The notes under the pieces were generated by a model. The model worked only from the letters and a program-made list of their open reading frames with translations, ran no database searches and had not been told where the DNA came from. Positions 27,101-35,540 of a stretch of 35,540 nt of DNA are shown in pieces (the first letter of the stretch is position 1; each line of letters begins with the position of its first letter). The stretch comes from Lingula anatina (taxonomy: Eukaryota; Brachiopoda; Lingulata; Lingulida; Lingulidae). The DNA is taken from NCBI RefSeq assembly GCF_001039355.2, contig NW_019775463.1, forward strand, positions 9,254 through 44,793. The letters run 5' to 3'. Made by a program: the position numbers and the translations under genes.

Positions 27101-29391
27101 TCACCATGACTATGACCACCTCCATGACTATGACCATGACCACCTCCATGACTATGACCATGACCACCTCCATGACTATGACCATGACCAAATGATATAT
27201 TGAATTTGCATGCAAAAGACTCTGAATGTAGCACCAGTCCCATGCTGCAACAGAAACAATACGATCATTGAATCTTGATGATCAAAATGCAAAGGCTTCA
27301 TATCTAATAAATTTTCTGTTTTAAGCTGACATGGGTAAATGTGACATAACCAAGAGGAAAACACTGGATAAGTTCAAATCAATAATCAAAATGTCATTAC
27401 CCTTAAATACAAACCCCCAACATAGTCTAAAGACACATGTATATAAAATAAAATAAATGTGGACTAAAATTTAAGCAAACATCATGCAAGGTCAAAACAT
27501 CCCAGAAATAAAACACTCACTCAGATTCACTTACATCATATTAAAAGCTACCCCACAGCCAGCAGTGATGATCATGTCATCTCCCATGATTTCATAGTGG
27601 TTGTGCATCACCCTGTCTACAGCCAAGTACAGCAGCACTCCTGTAGCCACCCAGATCAGTAACACACTCACTAGAGCACCAACTACCTCTGAAATTTTAT
27701 TTAAAAAATTCTTAACTAGTAAGCATTATGATGAAAAGTAAATACTGCCTGCAAGAGAAAATGTTTGGTGATAATTAAATGCTTTAGGCATAACAGAATA
27801 TTCAAACCTATTTAGTTCATTTATTAAATTTGAGTTAAATTTGAAAATGCAAATTAAGAGGCATTTTAAAAAGCAATGTTGACTCAAAGTTGAAGAACAA
27901 GACAGATATGTACATGATGTTAAGCTCATAGCAGGAGTGGCATGGCTGTGCCTCGAGGCGTTAGGGTGGGGGAGCCGGGCAGTCTAAAAAGAACTGCCTT
28001 TTGGTCAGAAAAGGTCCACTCTGAATCAAAATTTGCTTGAAGTTTCATCCCATTTCTCAGGTTGGGTCCACTGCATACAGGGTAAAAGGTCCACTTTAAA
28101 AAAAAAAATGAAGGACTCCACTGAAATTGCTGGCTACAGACCAGTACCTTGAAGTTATCAAGCTTTCAAGCCTCTCTAAAATAAGTTTTCTAGAATGTTA
28201 TTTCATGTATTTAATTTCCACTTTGGTGGTGGTGGTGGGGGAAGTGGGTGGGAGTTGGGGTAGGGTAATAATCTCCTTACCTGCCCTGTGGTAGCCAAAT
28301 GTCATGCGAACTGTGGGGGCTTTTGTGGTAGCAAAAAGAGCAAATAAACTGATGATGAAACTTGCCAAATCGCTGGCTAAATGTGTTGCATCTGTGAGAA
28401 GTGCAAGACTGTTGGAGTAGATTCCACCTGAAATGTAAAGCACTTGTCACTGATTGAACCACAACAACAATAATAATAATAATAATAACAATAATGAAAA
28501 AATATTAAAAATGAGGGTATAATTCTAATTGGCTTTCAGATGACAAAACATTTACTGTCCTTCAATTCTGAGATACTTATAAAATAGGCTATCAACTAGC
28601 AAACCAACAAAGGCAAAAACATGACCTCCTTGGCCAAGGTAATGAAAGTGAAATTTGATAAATAAAGAATGCATAGTGACTCATATACTGTATGTGCTCT
28701 GTGTGTAAGTTTAAATGCACACAAAGGGAGGGGATGGGGTAAATTTGTGCATCACTACAGTGGTCAAGTGGAACAGATTTTAGGAGAGGTGAAACCTGGG
28801 GCAAGGATAACCCTAAATCCTCCCTGCCTTCAATTTTTCATATCTGTATTAGGACACCCACTACTGATCATAGTTATTGTGATCAATTATGTCCACGACC
28901 CCACCCATAACTGTGTGTGTAGATCTAAGCAAATGTTTCCGGGAGAGGTACTAAACTTTCTTAAGTAAACATAAGTACACACCTACAATTTCTCCTATCA
29001 TGAACATGCCACTCAAAACACAGACAACAATGAGTTGTTTTCTAGCAGTTGATAAGTTTTTCTGGTCAGTCCTGGGTAGATGACAGTGGTCTACGTTCCC
29101 CAGCTCTGTCTCACTTGACTCAAACCCCTGTACTCTGGAGGGAGCTCGCTCACTCTTCGGGATGAGTAGCTGGTCGTCCGACGACGAGGACTCGTCAGCT
29201 GAGCCATAACTTTGCGCCTCCTGATTTCTGATCGCGCTTCGAAGATTATTCCTTTCGAAGCTTGGTTTGAAAGAATTTTCAAATTGGGGCGATTCTATAC
29301 TGTCGTCTTCATCTGTAGCGCTTCTTGGGACGAACCTCGAGGGAAATTTTCCTTCATTTCCCCCTACATGCGTCCCTCCTTCCGCATCCAT
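24187..29391 (-). CDS. SLC30 zinc transporter (ZnT2/3/4/8 type)
   Basis: Seven minus-strand exons close in phase: 29391-28983, 28427-28281, 27688-27535, 27244-26971, 25475-25370, 24987-24853 and 24362-24187. They give 466 aa. The protein is a vesicular Zn/H antiporter of the cation diffusion facilitator family. The long acidic N-terminus (about 115 aa) carries the HCH motif (102-104) typical of ZnT2/3/4/8 and a possible dileucine sorting signal DDQLLI (72-77). The six membrane segments include the zinc site H152/D156 in TM2 (HLASD) and H307/D311 in TM5 (HILGD). The cytosolic loop between TM4 and TM5 is a (HGHSHGGG) repeat from about residue 255. The C-terminal domain has HSLHIWSL and ends with a CxxC (C449, C452), the usual partner of HCH. 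Exons 3-4 recur at 26474-25788. Exon 7 has a second in-phase acceptor 6 nt downstream. Confidence 0.93.
25491..26672 (+). repeat. Direct duplication B, first copy
   Basis: Nearly identical to 26674-27885 and ends at the single N at 26673. It contains ZnT exons 3-4 and the adjoining introns. It is continuous with exons 5-7 to the left, so it looks like the tail of one contig. Confidence 0.88.
25788..26474 (-). CDS. Duplicate ZnT exons 3-4 with a shorter His repeat
   Basis: Exon 3 (26474-26321) is identical in sequence to 27688-27535. Exon 4 (26037-25788) is 24 bp shorter than 27244-26971, lacking one 8-residue HGHSHGGG unit, and reads ISGG where the other reads ISFG. If this were a true tandem duplication, splicing exon 4 into the next exon 3 would break the frame (exon 4 ends in phase 0, exon 3 needs phase 1), so only one pair could be used per transcript. 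The N between the copies favours alleles on unmerged contigs. With this pair the protein would be 458 aa. Confidence 0.8.
26673..26673. other. Single N at the junction of duplication B
   Basis: One ambiguous base exactly between the two copies, as at 12973. Confidence 0.85.
26674..27885 (+). repeat. Direct duplication B, second copy
   Basis: Matches 25491-26672. It starts right after the N and loses similarity after the shared GTTGACTC at 27885. It is continuous with ZnT exons 1-2 to the right, so it looks like the head of the next contig. Confidence 0.88.
27930..28144. mobile_element. Degenerate copy of the GTAGCCAG MITE family in ZnT intron 2
   Basis: In reverse orientation it shares AAAGGTCCACTCTG and GAAATTGCTGGCTAC phrases with the element at 14276-14443. 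Its ends are mutated and no target-site duplication is clear, so it is an older member. The boundaries are approximate. Confidence 0.6.
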
Positions 29392-30065
29392 ATTTACAAC
29401 TCTTTATCAGGATTAGGATTGGCAACAGAGAACAGGCAAGAATGGTGCGGTCCCCATTGAGCCTTGTTCAACTCTGGGTGTCATTTAAACCATAACATCG
29501 TTTCACCGACCATCAAACAACAGTCTTGTTTGAAACTAATATAAATGACCAGATTAAATATTACTTATATGTCTGAACTCGATGAGGGGGTGAGTGACCC
29601 TGACTGACCCGTGTCTATATACATGTATAGCACTGCCTGGATCCCGGAGATGTGCCATGTCAGGCTACGAGAGGGCCGCTATATGTCGCTTCAGACCAAA
29701 ATCTGAGTGTTCTTTTATGTCAGAAAAGGCAGGAAAATTCAGATGAAAAATACTTATACCTTGTAATAGGTATGATACTATTGCGTATTAACTTTGATAC
29801 TAGTGCGAATTGTCAACGCTTAGGCCCTATTTTAATGTTTTTTTTTAATTGAATAACATAATATTATGGCTGTAATACTATAGGGCATGGGTTCTCACTA
29901 TATACTGTCAGTCAGACAGAGTGTCCATTTTTAATAAAGTTTTGTGTTTTCCACGTCCTTTTCCCCCTTTAGTATAAGTATTTGGTGTTACACAAGCATG
30001 TTTTCTTGGGCCTTTTGAAAAAATATAAATGGCCGCCTTTGTCACATGGTTACGTATTTCAGACA

Positions 30066-30066
30066 N

Positions 30067-30100
<34 letters not shown>
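30066..30100 (+). repeat. Single N followed by A34
   Basis: An N at 30066 is followed by 34 A. Unlike the other single Ns, I see no duplicated sequence on its two sides. It may be a contig join or a base-calling failure in a homopolymer. Confidence 0.85.
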
Positions 30101-30106
<6 letters not shown>

Positions 30107-30279
30107 TAGCTGTGGTTGTGACACAAGGTCGAATTGAACTTGATCTGTTGGCCAACTCCCTGTTACCGTCAACTGTTGATTGACTTGATTCAGCGGAACT
30201 TACAGCTAGTCTTACGCCACTGTCTTTTACATCAAAACATGCTTTTTTTTAAAGATTCCTTCTTTCCTCAACTGACAAA

Positions 30280-30336
30280 CCGTGGCTTTGCATCCGCGAA
30301 CCCGCCCCCCTTCAAATAATCCTGGATCCGCCCCTG
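30280..30336. mobile_element. Transposon-end fragment (CAGGGGCGGATCCAGG type)
   Basis: Read on the minus strand, the sequence starts CAGGGGCGGATCCAGG at 30336, followed by a G-rich stretch. This kind of terminus is typical of non-autonomous DNA transposons, probably hAT, in many invertebrate genomes. The other end was not found. Confidence 0.4.
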
Positions 30337-30975
30337 AGAAAGATAACAAAGGCCTACTACTGGTGCACACCAATGTGGGAAATGTATCGGATGGATGAGA
30401 AAAAAAAAACCAAACTGTATTTGTATTTTGAGCCTTACATATTTCCATTAGTCTTGATTCACCAGCAGCTGGGTGGTGGGGGCAGTTAAGCAGTTGAAAC
30501 TGACTCCCAAAACTGCAGGAACGTGAAACTGTTTTCGTTTAATTTCTATACCACATACTTTTTATATGTACCATTCAGACCATTCAACAGCCAGCAAATA
30601 TTTCAAATATAAAGCAACATCGCGATTCTTTTGTAGTCAGTGTTATTGTAGTCCGATGTAGTGATATTCGCATGTCTAACTTACTACTGGCCGGGGTTAC
30701 ATAGAGCGAAGGACGTTAACTAGGAAGTCCATGGTTCAGGGTACGTGTAGTTACGTAATATGTAGCATACCACAGGCTTGTAGATCTACACATGTAGAAG
30801 TGCGTGTGTAAAAAACGCGCGTTTCTTCTCTACCTGTTTGTGTTTACGCGCGGTGCGTTGACATTTGATTGAGTGTGTTGCTTCTTGTTGTTTATCTTAT
30901 CAACTAGTCCTTGGTGATTTATTTGGGTCCTGGGACCCCCATGTTATCAACGCAAACGTTCAGACTGAAAGCAAG

Positions 30976-33900
30976 ATGTCTTCCGCTAAATGGGGCAGTG
31001 TATTAATATGCACTTGCCTTGCTTTCGTTTTTCTCTCACTGTGTCTCGTGTCCCAACCTACAGCGGCGAGTGCAGGGACTAACCGTCATATCAGGGAGAT
31101 TTTTATCGGACAATGCTGGTACTACACGGAGTATATCGGTCAAAGTTTAGGCGAGAGCGTGTAAGTGCGGATACATGCGTGTTGCTATTTCAGATCTACC
31201 GCCAACAGAATGCTGGTGTCAGACTTTAAAAAGCTTACTGAATGAAGGTTTGGAGATATACGTTTACTGGTTGTTCATCCGTGTACCTTAGTGCCTGCAC
31301 TGTATCTGAAGTCTGATCTTGGTTATCCATGTGGTATCTTGAGCCCTTATGACAACGGGATAGCGATCGCTTGATCAAAGAATTCTGGCTAACCCCCACC
31401 AAGAAGTTGTAAAGAGATTTTTACAACTTCTTGCCCCCACAAAGGAAAAGACTGTTCTATTCATGGTTTATTTAACATTGATGAAGTGATATGACGTTGA
31501 TTGCCGATATAAACAAAATCCCAATTCTATTGGAGACGAGAGTGGGGAAAATCAGTTCAACAAGCGGTCGCGAGTGTAACAGGTGCAATACAGCTTTAAG
31601 GAGAGGTCACTGCTCGTTTTCCGTTCCGAATAGCAATTTTTTTTACATCTTGGTAATAGCAAAGTAGAACTACTCCCTGGTAGAAAATAGAACTACATTC
31701 TCACATAATTAAATCATACTGCAACAGTTGCTGTTTTACCCTTATTTTGTTAAGAGAACATTGAGTATAAAACTTCTAGTCAAAGTCACAAAATATTTTT
31801 TTCCAATCAGAGGCAAAATAGACAATGGCATCCAGAGAAATGATTAAAGATTTTATTGTTTACGTATTTTGATAGAAGTATTTTCGACTTTGGTCCTCTT
31901 AGAGCGCATTTAGGACAAATTGATCCGCGGACTAACCGATCCGCGCACTAAATATGGCCGACTCACTTAAAAAGAGCGCCCACTACAGTTACCTGATGGT
32001 CTCCCAGCCTCCAGATGGGCCGTTGCTGCAGGGGCCTTGCAGTTAAACGCCGGAGCCAATATCTAATCCGTTTAACGGCGCGCAGACGATCAAGAAACTA
32101 GCGGCATCGCTTTTTTAACTGGGGTCGGCCATATTTAGTTGGCGAATCAGTCCGCGGATCATCAGTTCTGAATGCACTCTTAAACAAGGCGAATATCCTT
32201 TTTCCACCCATAAAAAATTAAATTTTGCAAATCAATTTTCAATTATTCGAATTACATAGCCTATTGGAATAAAACTCACGGGTGAAGAGTATTATTATTT
32301 TAATTAATAGTCAGAAGAACTGCACAGATCTTTGGGAGAAATTTTCCCATGCCTGGATGTACAAAGACCCTTGTGACGTCACAGTGGCGGACTATGAACC
32401 GTTTGTTAATGCAGCCACTGTTCCAGGAGAGGTCCCTACAAATAAGGTAGGTATTTGTGTTTGTTAAAACAACCACTGAACCTGAAAAGGTTCTTACGAA
32501 TGGGCCCCATTAAGAATAGATGATCCGGGTACTTACTGATTCGCCGACTAAATATGGTTCAACCACAGTTCAAAAGCGATGCCCGACTCCACACGCGCCT
32601 TAAAACGGATTAAAGCTCTGCTCCGAGGTTTAATTGCTAGGCGGAGAGACCATCATGGAATTAGAGACGTCGCTTTTGAACTTTGGTCGGCAATATTTGG
32701 TCGGTGGATCAGTAAGTACTCGGATCATCCATTCTAATGTCATGTCAAAAAAGGAATACTCTTCAGCACTTCATTGTCTTTGTATCACAATAAGCGAATT
32801 GCACATTCAACTGATTTGTTTATTAGCCAATCATAACGCGAAACGTCATAAAACGGTACCTATAAACGCTATATTTTCGTATCCACCTTGTTTTTTTCTC
32901 TGTAGGCGGTATTTTGGGAGGCCGCGTACACCCTAGCACACGATTATAGCGGCAGACGGCGCCGGTACGTGGCTTCTGCTGACATCCTGACTGGCTACCT
33001 GGGTAATCACGTGTTCGCCTGGTGTGGTCAGGAGGAAGAGCCAGGCATCAACTATGACCATTGTCCACTGGAAGAGGACTGTCCCATGTTCCAGGGCCAA
33101 TATGGCGGAATGTGGACAGCCGTGTCGAAAGCAGTGAGAGCATTTGGTTTCAGCTACAGAAAAACAAGTCTTTTCTTTTAATCTCTAATTTTGGACCCAT
33201 TAACCTCTAATCTAGGATCCAGTATACTGGGTCCAGGCTCTAATTGACTGTGAATGTCGACAGGGATTTTTAATGAAAGGAGATGCAGTTTAAAATACGT
33301 ATTTTTATTGCCATATATAACAGATTCTTCCTTTATCGATGTTTTGATAGGTAAAAATCTGAACACACCAACAAACATACCTTACCCTGAAAAACTCCTT
33401 CGATGCCAAGATTAATTCTTATTCTAAAATTGCAATCGTATAATTCTGATCAGAAACCATTTAAAGATAAAGTTGCTCACAGTAGAAGTAACGTATATTT
33501 TAACCAATTTTTTTTTCATTGTGGACCATCTGTATATAGATTTCTCCTTATAATATTCTACGAATACTCTTTTCATTGAACTTTATTATGCTTTATTTAT
33601 ATGAAATGCTGCCACTTTAATAGACAATTGGAAACATTGAAATAAGATCATATGTTTATGGGGATTATTTGCATATTTTACCGAAAGTTTGCAGAGGTCT
33701 GTACTGGGGTAATTAAAATGATCCTCAATGGAACGACGGCTGGGTCCAATGTGGCATTCAACGAAAGAAGGTACTACGATAAATTATCTCACTGGTACAC
33801 GTGTAATCACATGGATTCAAAGCAGACATTTAAAGAAAATACTTCAGTAAATTTGTCTTTTAGTATTCTTTTTTTAGAAAAACACGTTGGATGGTAAAAA

Positions 33901-34695
33901 TTACAAGTTTCTATTTATTTCAATACTGATTAAAACATATCCAAGGTTTCTACCAAAGGTTTCAATTGAAGTTAATAAACACTTGTCAACATGATAAGAA
34001 GGTATTATGAAACATGAAATTACTCTATTTAACAGCTATTTCAACCTGTTTGAACTTCCAAACCTTCCTAAGGCGAAAGTCACGCGATTCCAGCTCATGG
34101 TATTCCATGATGTTGGGAAAACGCACAAGTACGTACTGGTAAAGCATTACTCAAATTTTCATTAAGAACGTTTTCAAAAATTAATCAAAGGGGGTATTAC
34201 TATGTTTTTATTTTTGCGTTATACATATTCAGCACAAACGTAAAATACATGAAACGATTAACATTTTCAGGGAAACGTGCAACAATGGCAGCATTCCCCT
34301 CCTTAAAAAACGTTTAGAAGAACTTGGATTCGAATATGACTGCATCGATGACCCAAGGTAAAGTGAGCTTATTAAAACAATAAAGAAAACGAAACGCTTT
34401 ACAGGTCTTAAAGAGGTCGTTATTAAATTATTAAACGCAAGACAGTGCAATCTTTTAGCGCCTTGCGTTAACTTAATAAAATATTTTTTTAATTTCCAGC
34501 GCACTAAAGCACATTTTGTGTTTGGATGACATCAATTCAGCAGAATGTCAGTTCGCCTCCAAGGTACTTCGGCCAACATCCGCTTCATATACCACAGGAG
34601 CAGGCCTCCAGACCCTGGTGTTTGGAGGCATATTAATCCTGTCTGTGTCCTGTCTGTGGTTATTTTATAACCATTTACAGAATAAACTGAGCTGA
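30976..34695 (+). CDS. ADP-ribosyl cyclase / NAD glycohydrolase (CD38/BST1 family)
   Basis: Seven exons close in frame: 30976-31160, 32311-32446, 32906-33133, 33688-33770, 34036-34128, 34271-34357 and 34500-34695. They give 335 aa. A signal peptide or N-terminal anchor spans about 1-33. A C-terminal hydrophobic segment (about 309-327) after a Ser/Thr/Gly stretch suggests a membrane or GPI anchor. Family members convert NAD to cyclic ADP-ribose, ADP-ribose and nicotinamide outside the cell or in vesicles. By hand alignment to CD38, W111, W177 and E217 match W125, W189 and the catalytic E226, and GYL and WCG are kept. The usual TLED motif reads ASAD, so E146 becomes A132. Cys119 is replaced by T105 (VPTNK) while its partner Cys201 is kept as C188. 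The other ten disulfide cysteines match. Two foldback elements flank exon 2. Confidence 0.93.
31899..32183. mobile_element. Foldback/MITE element 1 in cyclase intron 1
   Basis: Long imperfect terminal inverted repeats of about 80 bp. The left arm contains TGATCCGCGGACTAA and CACTAAATATGGCCGAC. The right arm carries the complements (GTCGGCCATATTTAGT, TCCGCGGATCA). The interior of about 110 bp contains no ORF. Outer ends resemble TTAGAGYGCATT. No certain target-site duplication was found. Confidence 0.8.
32509..32739. mobile_element. Foldback/MITE element 2 in cyclase intron 2, opposite orientation
   Basis: Inverted repeats of about 75 bp: left TGATCCGGGTACTTACTGAT and its near-complement on the right. 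The interior matches the reverse complement of element 1 (GATGGTCTC, then a TTAAAC segment and AATCCGTTT). It is therefore the same family inserted the other way round. It begins 63 bp after exon 2. Confidence 0.8.
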
Positions 34696-35540
34696 CATGT
34701 GATTAAGTATAACGGATTAAAATCACGCAAAGCCAAATCCGATTTCATATTTAAATGCATACCAAAAACTAAAACGTTTTTTACCACTTATTACCCCCTT
34801 ATAGTTTAATACTAAATCACAAGGCGTATGCCAGCATAAACATTACCTTAATAATACACTACTCACAATATCTGCACATAAATATCATTCAAAGCTGGAG
34901 TAGAGCTGTGAGAGAGCTGAAGCTAACACACAGTGTGTACAGACTAGATTTATCAGCTTGATCATAAGAAAAACCGATAATACAACAATACACAAAATTT
35001 GAGCCTTGGACGTCTTTAGTAAATACAAAGCCAAAATAATTGAATTTATCAAAGTGAACAAAAAATGAGATTTATGGAAAGATTGGATCATGCCCATTTT
35101 CGAACATGACCAGCACTTTCAGGCGATGAATAATCCCCATAAGTTTGAATCCCTACAGCAACATTACTTCTCCGGAATGGCAGTAACAAGAAAGCGGCAC
35201 AGTTCTGGTGACGTTTGAGTGACCGGAGTATGTACATACAGTTTACTCAACAAAATATAGGCCTATATATTTGTATACACATCCAAGAGAGGATTTATCA
35301 TAAAAAACGTGTTGATCTTTTTTTTTCGAATTAATAAATTTAGTTTTATATGCATTTTTATCGATCAACTAAATATTTATTAAGAAAACCCGTTGAATAA
35401 ATAAAGAGCGCCTTTACGTCACTAAAATATTTAACTGGAATCCGTATTAGAACAAGTAGGGTATGAATATTACCTTGAAATACAACAAGACTTTTTGTTG
35501 ATGGATGGATCAACATCACACAATCATGTTATAGGCCTAC
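34696..35540. other. Downstream flank of the cyclase gene
   Basis: AT-rich sequence with no exon-like ORF. It probably contains the cyclase 3' UTR. Nothing else is recognised. Confidence 0.5.
35333..35338 (+). terminator. Candidate cyclase polyadenylation signal AATAAA
   Basis: AATAAA about 640 nt after the stop codon. Another pair lies near 35396-35403. The assignment is weak. Confidence 0.3.

Larger units (their letters stand above)
29392..30975. promoter_or_regulatory. Head-to-head intergenic region ZnT(-)/ADP-ribosyl cyclase(+)
   Basis: About 1.6 kb between divergent start codons. It should hold both promoters and 5' UTRs. It also holds an N followed by a poly-A tract, a transposon end near 30321, and a GC-richer stretch (about 30810-30860, with CGCG repeats) closest to the cyclase start. 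No specific promoter motif is claimed. Confidence 0.5.

Noticed and set aside
33652-33897. Extended ORF over cyclase exon 4
   Set aside because: It reads through the intron on both sides. Only 33688-33770 is supported by phase and family alignment.

Overview
This is a piece of an animal nuclear genome. It is AT-rich, it has short GT-AG introns, and it carries five multi-exon genes whose splice phases I could close by hand from first ATG to stop. The family mix (a CD38/Aplysia-type ADP-ribosyl cyclase and a Dictyostelium RacA-like Rho-BTB protein beside ordinary bilaterian RNF32, MTX2 and ZnT genes), the many ACATGTA palindromes and the allelic divergence suggest a marine lophotrochozoan, most likely a mollusc. 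The species is inference.

Layout, left to right. 551-5110 (+): RNF32-like protein with two RING-H2 fingers around an IQ motif, 9 exons, 487 aa. 5871-10220 (-): metaxin-2, 9 exons, 264 aa, convergent with RNF32. About 10.2-15.3 kb: head-to-head promoter region between MTX2 and the next gene, present twice. 15341-20384 (+): Rho GTPase-BTB-BTB protein with a canonical Rac-like GTPase domain and a C-terminal CAAX box, 10 exons, 593 aa. 20385-24186: 3.8 kb without a recognisable gene. 24187-29391 (-): SLC30/ZnT zinc transporter of the ZnT2/3/4/8 type, 7 exons, 466 aa. 30976-34695 (+): secreted or membrane-anchored ADP-ribosyl cyclase (CD38/BST1 family), 7 exons, 335 aa. The genes look like unrelated neighbours rather than a pathway. 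The two head-to-head pairs (MTX2/RhoBTB and ZnT/cyclase) could share promoter regions.

The strongest structural signal is two direct duplications: 9740-12972 with 12974-16420, and 25491-26672 with 26674-27885. Each meets its partner at a single N, and each has the geometry of a dovetail overlap between neighbouring contigs. I read them as unmerged allelic contig ends rather than true tandem duplications. If so, the extra RhoBTB exons 1-2, MTX2 exons 1-2 and ZnT exons 3-4 are second alleles. The allele pairs then give a free view of polymorphism: a hAT-like MITE present in one allele only, a 24-bp histidine-repeat unit in the ZnT loop, and microsatellite length changes.

Other points of note are a foldback (MITE) family inserted in opposite orientations on both sides of exon 2 of the cyclase gene, changed active-site and disulfide positions in the cyclase, and a 137-residue insert inside the second RING of RNF32. 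I found no convincing wholly new system, no CRISPR array, and no tRNA or rRNA gene.
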